NCBI GenBank assembly: GCA_021851625.1 | Contig: JAJZCX010000058.1 | Coordinates: forward strand, 1 to 7,970 | DNA: 7,970 nucleotides | From: Acidobacteriota bacterium | GTDB lineage: Bacteria; Acidobacteriota; Terriglobia; Terriglobales; Acidobacteriaceae | Reading direction: 5' to 3' | Shown here: positions 1 through 5,618 of the stretch, piece by piece | Layout of the letters: the number at the start of each line of letters is the position of its first letter | Numbering within the stretch: the first letter of the stretch is position 1 | Notes under the pieces: model-generated | What the model saw: only the letters and a program-made list of their open reading frames with translations | Database searches by the model: none | Told to the model about the DNA's origin: nothing | Position numbers and translations under genes: made by a program

Positions 1-1
1 G

Positions 2-424
2 TGTCGCGAGCATTTTGTCGCATTGCTGCGGCCCTTTGCGCGCTCGGCGGCTGTGGCTGTTTCCACGGTGATGACGCATTGCCCGCCGCAGGATGTGGCC
101 AATCCCAATGCGGTCAAGGTGGTCGTGGCCCACGATGGCCGCGCCTTATATTTTTCCCGCGCGCCGATTCCCTGGGACCGCGACCAGAGCGGCGCGGTCG
201 CCTATTGGAAGCATCTGGGGCTGTACGCCTATCGCAAGGCCGCACTGCATCGCTTTGCCGCGCTGCCTGCCAGCCGGTTGGAGTTGGCCGAGCGACTGGA
301 GCAGTTGCGCTTTTTGGAGAATGGCATCGATCTGTACGTCGAGCCAGTCGAGCAGGACACCATTGGCGTGGACACTGAGGTGGATCGGCAGGCGGTGGAA
401 GCGATTCTTGCGCAGCGGCGCTGA
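2..424 (+). CDS. kdsB: 3-deoxy-manno-octulosonate cytidylyltransferase, C-terminal part (5' end outside window)
   Basis: KdsB activates Kdo with CTP to give CMP-Kdo, the donor used for the inner core of lipopolysaccharide; it is a cytosolic enzyme. The reading frame is open from base 2, so about 140 C-terminal residues are present of a family usually near 250. Family hallmarks are readable: DVANPNAVKVV followed by ALYFSRAPIPWDRD, then HLGLYAYRKAALHRFAALP, the LELAERLEQLRFLENG block, and GVDTEVD close to the C-terminus, all in the order seen in KdsB. The stop is TGA at 422-424. The true start lies upstream of the window; the TTG at 23 is internal and is not a real start. A + strand outer-membrane protein gene follows after 94 bp. 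Its presence indicates a Gram-negative organism that makes Kdo-containing LPS. Confidence 0.93.
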   Translation, partial: CREHFVALLRPFARSAAVAVSTVMTHCPPQDVANPNAVKVVVAHDGRALYFSRAPIPWDRDQSGAVAYWKHLGLYAYRKAALHRFAALPASRLELAERLEQLRFLENGIDLYVEPVEQDTIGVDTEVDRQAVEAILAQRR

Positions 425-518
425 GGCTGTTGGATTTTTCCCGCTGGGGATGGCCGCGCCGTACACGAAACCGCGCACATCCGATACACTGATTCTTACG
501 ACCCAATTGGAGAGCGGA

Positions 519-1355
519 ATGGATGTGTTTTGCCTGCCTCCGCGGCCAGCGAGCCGTTGGATGCAACGAGTGTTTGTGTGCGGCCTGACTGTAATGCTGG
601 CTGCCTTGGCCCATGCGCAGTCGAGCAGCAACAGCGGCAGCGAGAGCCAGATCAACAATCCCAAGACCGGAACGGTGAGCACGGGCAACTATATTCCGCC
701 TGCGCCGCCGACGGGGCCGGACGTCCACTATGATCGCCCGTGGGACGTGTACGTGGGCATGGGCTACACCAACTTTCTGGCTGGCCCGGCGCTCATTCAG
801 CGCTCCAACTTGGGCGGCTGGGAGACGGCGGGCAGCTATTGGCTCAACTGGCACTGGGGCATGATGGCGGACGCGCGCATGTACATTGGCACCTCTGGCG
901 TGTATCCGAATGACATTCCGCAGCCCGTGGGACGCATCACCGGCCCGCGCATCATGCAGTACTACTTTATGGCTGGGCCGGAGTATCGCATCTTCCGCCG
1001 CAACAAAGGCTCGATGACGGTGCACGCGATCTTCGGCAATACTTACGGCATCTATGACGCAGCCACGCTGCACGGAGCCAATGTAGCCTACTTTGGACTC
1101 TTCCCAACACAGTGGACCTTTGCCGGGGCTGTGGGCGGCACCTATGACTACAACTACACGCCGCGCTTGGCTTGGCGCGTGCAGTCGGAAGTGTTGCTGA
1201 CGCACTATGGCTCAAGCGATCCGGCCAACTACGGCGGCACATCACAGCAGAACTTTGCATTCTCCGTGGGCCTGCTGGTGCGTTTGGGCCACATGAACAA
1301 GGCGCGCTTCCAAGAGCACGGTGCGCAACTCTGGCCGCATCGGGTGCGCTTCTAG
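519..1355 (+). CDS. Predicted secreted outer-membrane beta-barrel protein, function unknown
   Basis: The protein has 278 residues. The ATG at 519 was chosen because GGAGAG at 509-514 precedes it at good spacing; a second in-frame ATG at 561 has no comparable site. The N-terminus carries basic residues (R9, R13, R17), a hydrophobic stretch (about 18-31) and AHA before Q34, a good signal-peptidase I site. The mature protein starts with a Ser/Asn/Gly-rich segment, then has alternating aromatic and small residues typical of amphipathic beta strands, such as YVGMGYTNF, YYFMAGPEYRIF, FAGAVGGTYDYNY and FAFSVGLLVRLG, and it ends in phenylalanine. This pattern suits a small outer-membrane barrel of the kind common in Acidobacteriota. 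No ligand or substrate can be inferred. It follows kdsB on the same strand and converges with the aldo/keto reductase gene, leaving only 23 bp between the two stop codons. Confidence 0.8.
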   Translation: MDVFCLPPRPASRWMQRVFVCGLTVMLAALAHAQSSSNSGSESQINNPKTGTVSTGNYIPPAPPTGPDVHYDRPWDVYVGMGYTNFLAGPALIQRSNLGGWETAGSYWLNWHWGMMADARMYIGTSGVYPNDIPQPVGRITGPRIMQYYFMAGPEYRIFRRNKGSMTVHAIFGNTYGIYDAATLHGANVAYFGLFPTQWTFAGAVGGTYDYNYTPRLAWRVQSEVLLTHYGSSDPANYGGTSQQNFAFSVGLLVRLGHMNKARFQEHGAQLWPHRVRF

Positions 1356-1378
1356 CCGCGCCGCAGGCAGAAAAAGAA

Positions 1379-2362
1379 TTAGTCGCGTACGCCGGGGCAC
1401 AGATACTCCGGCCCGACGGGATCCTGCACAGCCTCGGCCAGGATGGACTCGATGGCCTGCATGTCTTCTGGCTTCAAGCGCCAATCGACGGCCTCGCGCG
1501 CCGGGGCCAATTGCTCCAACCGCTTCGCTCCCCACAATGCAACGGAAACTCCCGGCTGATCGAGCAGCCAGCGCAGCGCCAGGTGCAGCACGCGCTTGCC
1601 GTAGTTCTGTTGCGCGTAGGCATCCAGTAAATCGACGGCGCGCACGTATTGTTGCAAGCGCGGCGGCTGAAATTTTGGATCTACGGAGCGAATATCCCCA
1701 GCAGGGAAGGTTTGATCGGCGCGAATTTTTCCCGTGAGCAGACTACGGCAGAGCGCGCTCCAAGCCAGTACGCCAATGCCGCGTTTATGACAGTAGGGAA
1801 GCACCTCTTGCGCAGCCTGCTGTTCGAACACATTGATCGGCGGCTGGCTGGAGTGCAAGGGAGCCACGCTGCGGAAGATGTCCATCTGCGCTGGCGAACA
1901 ATTGCTGACGCCAAGCGCGCGAATCTTGCCCGCCTCATACAAGCGCAGAAAGGCTGCGGCGGATTCTTCAATATGCGTGCGCGTGTCCGGCCAGTGCAAC
2001 TGGTAGAGATCGACGTACTCCGTGCGCAGGCGGCGCAGGCTCTGTTCAATCTCTTCTTGAATACTCTCCGCGCGGCCATCGGCGACCACGCGATCCCCGC
2101 CGCGGCGCAGACCGGCCTTGGTGGCGATGTAGAAATCTTCGCGGCGGCCATGCGCAGCCATCGCCTTGCCAACGATCTCTTCCGCGCGGCCATTGCCATA
2201 AATGGGCGCAGTGTCGATCAGGTTGATGCCGAGGTCGAGGATGCCGGTGCAGGTGGCGATGGCTTCCTGCTCATCCACCGCGCCCCACTCGCTGCCGCCA
2301 ATGGCCCACGTGCCGAGGCCGACGCGTGAGACGCGCACTCCGTTGAGCGTGGTCGTTTCCAT
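1379..2362 (-). CDS. Aldo/keto reductase
   Basis: This NAD(P)H-dependent oxidoreductase of the aldo/keto reductase superfamily has 327 residues from the ATG at 2362-2360. That start was preferred over an in-frame TTG at 2377 because GAGGA at 2372-2368 lies five bases upstream. Counting from this ATG, the catalytic tetrad is complete: D50 and Y55 in IDTAPIYGNGRAEEIVG, K82 in IATKAGL and H123 in YQLHWPD. LGVSNCS follows, and the C-terminal cofactor-binding part has a SVALWGAKRLEQL segment in place of the usual IPGA(R)xxEQL-type motif. The substrate cannot be predicted; the family reduces varied aldehydes and ketones. The gene is the last in the minus-strand block, 33 bp after ndk, so cotranscription is likely. 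No clear terminator is visible in the 23 bp before the converging barrel gene. Confidence 0.93.
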   Translation of the reverse strand: METTTLNGVRVSRVGLGTWAIGGSEWGAVDEQEAIATCTGILDLGINLIDTAPIYGNGRAEEIVGKAMAAHGRREDFYIATKAGLRRGGDRVVADGRAESIQEEIEQSLRRLRTEYVDLYQLHWPDTRTHIEESAAAFLRLYEAGKIRALGVSNCSPAQMDIFRSVAPLHSSQPPINVFEQQAAQEVLPYCHKRGIGVLAWSALCRSLLTGKIRADQTFPAGDIRSVDPKFQPPRLQQYVRAVDLLDAYAQQNYGKRVLHLALRWLLDQPGVSVALWGAKRLEQLAPAREAVDWRLKPEDMQAIESILAEAVQDPVGPEYLCPGVRD

Positions 2363-2395
2363 AATCGTCCTCGGCAAGTTCTGTGGTGTTTTGGA

Positions 2396-2809
2396 TTATT
2401 CCAGTTCGTAGCCGGCGAAGAAGTAGCCGATCTCAAACTTGGCGGTTTCTTCCGCGTCGGAGCCGTGGATGGAGTTTTCCTCAATGCTTCCGGCAAACTT
2501 TTTGCGAATGGTGCCCTCTTCGGCGTTGGCCGGATTGGTGGCGCCCATCAACTTGCGCAGGTCGGCAATGGCGTTTTCTTTTTCGAGCACCATCACGTAG
2601 ATTGGCCCGGAGGACATGAACGTGGTCAGCGACTCAAAGAACGGGCGCGCGGCGTGTACGGCGTAAAAGCCTGCGGCCTGCGGCTTGCTGATGCTCAACT
2701 TCTTGATGGCGGCAATGCGGAAGCCAGCGGCCTCGATCATGGCGAGAATGCCGCCGGTGTGGCCCTTGCGGACTGCGTCTGGCTTAACGATGCTGAATGT
2801 GCGTTGCAA
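2396..2809 (-). CDS. ndk: Nucleoside diphosphate kinase
   Basis: Ndk moves the gamma-phosphate from one nucleoside triphosphate to another diphosphate through a phosphohistidine and so balances NTP and dNTP pools. The TTG at 2809-2807 is chosen as start: AAGGAG at 2821-2816 lies six bases upstream, and the protein then begins MQRTFSIVKPDAV, matching the family N-terminus and giving 137 residues, a normal length. An in-frame ATG at 2836 would add nine residues but has no ribosome-binding site. The catalytic site NSIHGSD is at residues 112-118 with H115 as the phospho-acceptor; K9, the FYAVH helix segment, SGPIYVMVLE and GATNPANAEEGTIR are also present. It lies 159 bp after sucD with a hairpin between them, and 33 bp before the aldo/keto reductase gene. 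The order sucC, sucD, ndk links GTP/ATP formation in the TCA cycle to NTP balance. Confidence 0.97.
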   Translation of the reverse strand: MQRTFSIVKPDAVRKGHTGGILAMIEAAGFRIAAIKKLSISKPQAAGFYAVHAARPFFESLTTFMSSGPIYVMVLEKENAIADLRKLMGATNPANAEEGTIRKKFAGSIEENSIHGSDAEETAKFEIGYFFAGYELE

Positions 2810-2821
2810 AGAACTCTCCTT
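2810..2821 (-). promoter_or_regulatory. Ribosome-binding site fixing the TTG start of ndk
   Basis: AAGGAGAG on the minus strand (2821-2814) lies just upstream of the TTG at 2809. It is the strongest Shine-Dalgarno match near the ndk start and decides in favour of TTG over the upstream ATG at 2836, which would put this motif inside the coding region. Confidence 0.8.
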
Positions 2822-2890
2822 GGTGTGTGAATCCATGTGTATGCATCCAGTGTATCGGATGGGATGTGCGCGGTTGGGCTGCCCGTCGGC

Positions 2891-2937
2891 AAAGAAGAAT
2901 CCAGTTAGCCTGCGCTGTGCGCCGACCAACTGGATTC
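2891..2937 (-). terminator. Probable intrinsic terminator or processing hairpin after sucD
   Basis: A perfect 10-bp inverted repeat (GAATCCAGTT at 2897-2906 with AACTGGATTC at 2928-2937) encloses a symmetrical internal loop and a second stem of GCGC/GCGC (2912-2915 with 2919-2922) around a three-base loop. On the minus strand it begins 31 bases after the sucD stop and is followed by TTCTTT (2896-2891), a short T-rich run. This fits a weak rho-independent terminator that could lower ndk and reductase expression relative to sucCD. The T tract is short, so a role in RNA stability or processing is also possible. Confidence 0.5.
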
Positions 2938-2968
2938 AGCAATGGATCGATGGCTGTGGCCTTGCTGT

Positions 2969-3844
2969 TTATGCCTTGCCCATCGCTTTGGCCATGGTCT
3001 CGCCAATCAGCGCGGGGGATTGCACCACGTGAATGCCGGCGGCGGTCAGCGCCTTCATCTTGTCGGCAGCCGTGCCCTGGCCGCCAGAGATGATCGCGCC
3101 CGCGTGGCCCATGCGGCGTCCCGGCGGTGCAGTTTGTCCGGCGATGAAGCCGACCACCGGCTTCTTGACGTGCTGCTTGACGTATTCCGCTGCTGCCTCT
3201 TCCGCCGTGCCGCCAATTTCGCCAATCAGAATGATTGCCTCCGTCTCCGGGTCGGCGTTCAACAGCTTCAGCGCGTCCACGTGCGTGGTGCCGATGATCG
3301 GGTCGCCGCCGATGCCGATGGCAGTGGATTGGCCGATGCCGCGCTGCGTCAACTGATGTACCGCTTCATAGGTCAGCGTGCCCGAACGCGAGATGATGCC
3401 GACGGAGCCTTCCTTGTGAATGCGTCCGGGCATGATGCCGATCTTGCATTTGCCCGGCGAGATGACGCCGGGGCAGTTTGGCCCGATCAACCGCGAGGCG
3501 GAGTTCTTCAGCTTGCTCCAAACGCGCACCATGTCGAGCGCGGGAATGCCTTCGGTGATGCAGACGATCAGCGGCAGACCTGCATCTTCGGCTTCGAGAA
3601 TGGCGTCAGCGGCAAACGGCGGCGGCACAAAAATCACCGTGGCGTTGGCGCCGGTTTTTTCGACGGCCTGCTGCACGGTGTCAAAGACCGGCCAGCCTTC
3701 ATGCTGGGTTCCGCCCTTGCCGGGGGTAACGCCGCCGACCACGTTGGTTCCGTACTCCGCACAGCCCTTGGCGTGGAAGGTGCCTTCCTTGCCGGTGATG
3801 CCTTGCACGATCAGGCGCGTATTTTTATCAACCAGTACTGACAT
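2969..3844 (-). CDS. sucD: Succinyl-CoA synthetase, alpha subunit
   Basis: SucD carries the CoA-binding domain and the phosphohistidine of succinyl-CoA synthetase, which makes ATP or GTP from succinyl-CoA in the TCA cycle. It has 291 residues, the normal length. It shows the Rossmann-type CoA site GITGKEGTFH (15-24), GVTPGKGG (38-45), GPNCPG (121-126), SRSGTLTYE (152-160), GIGGDP (177-182), GEIGGTAEE (208-216) and the active-site histidine H247 in GRRMGHAGA. The start is the ATG at 3844-3842, which fits the conserved N-terminus. The likely Shine-Dalgarno AGGAG lies 11 bases upstream, inside the heptad repeat array. The partner subunit gene sucC is upstream but is separated by a four-helix-bundle gene and two repeat arrays, instead of the usual short gap. 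Confidence 0.98.
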   Translation of the reverse strand: MSVLVDKNTRLIVQGITGKEGTFHAKGCAEYGTNVVGGVTPGKGGTQHEGWPVFDTVQQAVEKTGANATVIFVPPPFAADAILEAEDAGLPLIVCITEGIPALDMVRVWSKLKNSASRLIGPNCPGVISPGKCKIGIMPGRIHKEGSVGIISRSGTLTYEAVHQLTQRGIGQSTAIGIGGDPIIGTTHVDALKLLNADPETEAIILIGEIGGTAEEAAAEYVKQHVKKPVVGFIAGQTAPPGRRMGHAGAIISGGQGTAADKMKALTAAGIHVVQSPALIGETMAKAMGKA

Positions 3845-3845
3845 A

Positions 3846-3880
3846 TAGCTTTTAGCTCCTAGCTCTTAGCTTTTAGCCGC
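3846..3880 (+). repeat. Array of five 7-bp repeats (TAGCNNN), left arm
   Basis: Five contiguous heptamers start at 3846, 3853, 3860, 3867 and 3874. Each is TAGC plus three variable bases: TTT, TCC, TCT, TTT and CGC. The array ends two bases before the sucD start codon, so on the minus strand it is the sucD leader. It encodes the last four residues (AAKS) and the TAA stop of the four-helix gene. The inner 21 bases (3860-3880) are an inverted copy, 20 of 21 identical, of 4271-4291. Confidence 0.9.
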
Positions 3881-4237
3881 TTTTGCGGACAAGGTTCCGA
3901 TCAGCCCACTCAGCATCTTGCCCACTTCCAAGCTGAGCGCTTCCACACTTTGCAGCATATCCGCGCGGACATATCGCAATCGTCGTGCCACTTCCATTTG
4001 CGTTTGCAATTCGCAATTCGATCCCTGTGCTTGACCTAAGAAGTGACGAAACTCTCCATCCGTCAGCCTTCCACGCCCTTCGGCGATATTGCTGGCAACC
4101 GATACGGCGGCGCGACGCATCTGCGAGGTCAATCCATACATCTCGGAGGATGGGAAGTCTTGCGTTAGCGTGTAGATACCCGCCGTCATTTCCACGGCCC
4201 GCTGCCACACCACCAAGTCCCGAAAGGACTGCGTCAT
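3866..4237 (-). CDS. Four-helix-bundle protein (23S rRNA intervening-sequence protein / Avd-like family)
   Basis: The protein has 123 residues, the usual size of the family. It shows the N-terminal FRDLVVWQRAVE signature (5-16), the central YGLTSQMRRAAVSVASNIAEG (34-54) and EFRHFLGQAQGSNCELQTQ (62-80) motifs, and then a helical C-terminus. Relatives are encoded in intervening sequences of 23S rRNA genes in Leptospira and Coxiella, and the accessory protein of diversity-generating retroelements shares the fold; solved members are pentamers with a basic surface suited to nucleic acid. The exact role is unknown. The ATG at 4237-4235 is preceded by AAAGGG and GGAGAAG. The last four residues and the TAA stop are encoded by the heptad array. 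It lies between sucC (51 bp) and sucD (21 bp). No rRNA, reverse transcriptase or variable repeat is nearby. Confidence 0.92.
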   Translation of the reverse strand: MTQSFRDLVVWQRAVEMTAGIYTLTQDFPSSEMYGLTSQMRRAAVSVASNIAEGRGRLTDGEFRHFLGQAQGSNCELQTQMEVARRLRYVRADMLQSVEALSLEVGKMLSGLIGTLSAKAAKS

Positions 4238-4256
4238 TCTGTGCCCTTTCTTCTCC

Positions 4257-4291
4257 GCATCTAACAGCTAGCGGCTAAAAGCTAACAGCTA
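4257..4291 (-). repeat. Array of 7-bp repeats (TAGCNNN), right arm
   Basis: Read on the minus strand, heptamers start at 4291, 4284, 4277 and 4270 as TAGC plus TGT, TTT, CGC and TGT. A degenerate fifth unit, TAGATGC, occupies 4263-4257. The first TAG of the array (4291-4289) is the stop codon of sucC, and the array forms the leader of the four-helix gene. It is inverted relative to the array at 3846-3880. Confidence 0.88.
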
Positions 4292-5467
4292 TTGGCTGCC
4301 TTTCGCCGCCTTCACGGCAATCTCTGCCGCATCCTGCATGGTTTCGCCAATCAGAAAATTCAGGCCAGAATCCTTCAGGATTTTGCGGCCCTGCTCGACG
4401 TTGGTGCCTTCCAAGCGCAGAATGATCGGCACCTTGACGTTGGTCTTCTTCGCGGCTTCGACCACGCCCTGTGCCAGTGTGTCCACGCGCAGAATGCCGC
4501 CGAAGATGTTGATGAAGACCGCCTTCACATTTTTATCGGAGAGCAGAATCTCAAAGGCGTGCTCGATCTGCTGCTGGTTGGCGCCACCGCCCACATCCAA
4601 AAAGTTGGCAGGCATGCCGCCCGCGTACTGAATGATGTCCATGGTGGCCATGGCCAGGCCCGCACCGTTCACCATGCAGGCGATGTTGCCGTCCAGCTTG
4701 ATGTAGTTCAGCGCGTACTTGGAGGCTTCCACTTCGAGCGGGTCTTCTTCGGCCACGTCGCGCAGTTCCTTCAAGTCCTTGTGCCGGAACATGGCGTTGT
4801 CGTCGAAGTTGATCTTGCAGTCGAGCGCGAAGAGCCGGTCATCCTTGGTGGTGATGAAGGGGTTGATCTCCATCAGCGAGGCATCGGTTTCTGAGCAGGC
4901 TTTGAAGAGGCCGGACATCAATTGCACGGCGGGCGCGATCTGCGTGGGCTTCAACCCCAGCGCAAAGGCCAGCTTGCGCGCCTGATACGGCTGGAAGCCG
5001 ACGGCGGGGTCGATGAACTCTTTGTGGATAGCCTTGGGATCCTTGGCCGCGACCTCTTCAATCTCCATGCCGCCAGCCTGCGAGGCCATAAAAACCATCT
5101 TGGCCGAGGCGCGATCGAGCACGACGCCGAGATATAGTTCGCGGTCAATAGGCGCGGTCTCTTCGATCAGCAGTCGCTGCACCTTCTGGCCCTGCGGGCC
5201 GGTCTGGTGCGTGATGAGCTGCATGCCCAAAATTTTCTTGGCGTACTCCTCAGCCTCGGCCAGAGTTTTGGCCACCTTGACGCCGCCACCCTTGCCGCGG
5301 CCTCCGGCATGAATCTGCGCTTTGACGACCACGCCGTTTGCGCCACCGGCCAAGAGCCGCCGCGCCACGTCCACGGCCTCTTCCACCGTGTTGGCCACTT
5401 CGCCGCGCGGAACCGCGACGCCATACTTCGCAAGAATGTCTTTTGCCTGATACTCGTGAATTTTCAT
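4289..5467 (-). CDS. sucC: Succinyl-CoA synthetase, beta subunit (ADP/GDP-forming)
   Basis: SucC binds the nucleotide through an ATP-grasp domain and carries the succinate site; with SucD it forms succinyl-CoA synthetase of the TCA cycle. It has 392 residues, the normal length. The N-terminus MKIHEYQAKDILAKYGV is typical. K49 and the glycine-rich GGRGKGGG (55-62) lie in the nucleotide site; E200 and N202 in EINPF and D216 in LDCKINFDD are the metal-binding segment; GAGLAMATMD (268-277), LDVGGGA (290-296) and INIFGGILRVD (319-329) follow. The start ATG at 5467-5465 has AGGA seven bases upstream. The TAG stop is the first triplet of a heptad repeat, so the native C-terminus may have been changed slightly by insertion (it now ends KGSQ). 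It is probably the first gene of the minus-strand transcript. Confidence 0.98.
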   Translation of the reverse strand: MKIHEYQAKDILAKYGVAVPRGEVANTVEEAVDVARRLLAGGANGVVVKAQIHAGGRGKGGGVKVAKTLAEAEEYAKKILGMQLITHQTGPQGQKVQRLLIEETAPIDRELYLGVVLDRASAKMVFMASQAGGMEIEEVAAKDPKAIHKEFIDPAVGFQPYQARKLAFALGLKPTQIAPAVQLMSGLFKACSETDASLMEINPFITTKDDRLFALDCKINFDDNAMFRHKDLKELRDVAEEDPLEVEASKYALNYIKLDGNIACMVNGAGLAMATMDIIQYAGGMPANFLDVGGGANQQQIEHAFEILLSDKNVKAVFINIFGGILRVDTLAQGVVEAAKKTNVKVPIILRLEGTNVEQGRKILKDSGLNFLIGETMQDAAEIAVKAAKGSQ

Positions 5468-5549
5468 AAGGGGTTCCTACATCACCAGCATCCGCGCCGC
5501 TCAGGCTGTAAGCAGCCCTGTTCGGGAAAGCAGCAAATGAGGCGAACAC

Positions 5550-5562
5550 TCGATATTATCGA
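5550..5562. promoter_or_regulatory. Perfect short palindrome in the sucC/trpD divergent region
   Basis: TCGATA-T-TATCGA is a perfect 6-bp inverted repeat around one central base. It overlaps the proposed -10 box of the sucC promoter and lies 57 bp before the trpD start, so it could be an operator acting on either gene. A symmetrical sequence of this length may also arise by chance, and no regulator is encoded here. Confidence 0.35.
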
Positions 5563-5581
5563 ACGAGCGGGAGACGGGCAA
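5553..5581 (-). promoter_or_regulatory. Candidate sigma-70-type promoter for sucC
   Basis: On the minus strand, TTGCCC (5581-5576) and TAATAT (5558-5553) are separated by 17 bases and each match four of six consensus bases. Transcription would start near 5545, giving a leader of about 78 bases before sucC. It is the best-spaced pair seen in this intergenic region. No equally good pair was found for trpD on the + strand. Confidence 0.45.
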
Positions 5582-5618
5582 ATTTTCCATTTCAGCCCCG
5601 CACGAGATTTGGGAGCCG

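Larger units (their letters stand above)
3846..4291 (-). mobile_element. Putative four-helix-bundle cassette bounded by inverted heptad arrays
   Basis: This 446-bp segment between sucC and sucD has one gene and two inverted arrays of TAGCNNN heptamers, one at each end, both reading inward as TAGC units. The best-matching inverted stretch is 3860-3880 against 4271-4291 with one mismatch. No transposase, reverse transcriptase or clear target-site duplication is visible. Calling it mobile is inference, resting on its position inside the sucCD pair, its terminal inverted repeats, and the fact that this protein family is known from rRNA intervening sequences. An alternative is an old, vertically inherited insertion or a locally amplified simple repeat. 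Confidence 0.5.

Noticed and set aside
93..518. Upstream extension of the barrel protein frame into kdsB
   Set aside because: It overlaps kdsB out of frame and would bury the signal peptide; the ATG at 519 has a good ribosome-binding site.
425..518. Promoter or terminator between kdsB and the barrel gene
   Set aside because: TTGGAT at 430-435 and GATACACT near 484 are not properly spaced, and no hairpin with a T run is visible.
114..1205. Long minus-strand open frame (363 codons) across kdsB and the barrel gene
   Set aside because: It is antisense to two well-supported genes; its Arg/His/Ala-rich translation has no recognisable motif and reflects GC-rich codon structure.
2942..3841. 299-codon + strand open frame opposite sucD
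   Set aside because: It is the mirror of a highly conserved gene; the translation has no domain and the sucD motifs are certain.
3846..3880. CRISPR-like array
   Set aside because: The units are 7 bp and contiguous, with no spacers and no cas genes; this is a simple tandem repeat.
3866..4237. Accessory (Avd) gene of a diversity-generating retroelement
   Set aside because: No reverse transcriptase, template repeat or variable repeat is visible in the window; only the fold family is shared.
3846..4291. True rRNA intervening sequence
   Set aside because: No rRNA gene is present; both flanks are protein genes, so only the resemblance in layout is reported.
4292..4894. 200-codon + strand open frame opposite sucC
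   Set aside because: Antisense shadow of sucC with no ribosome-binding site or motif.
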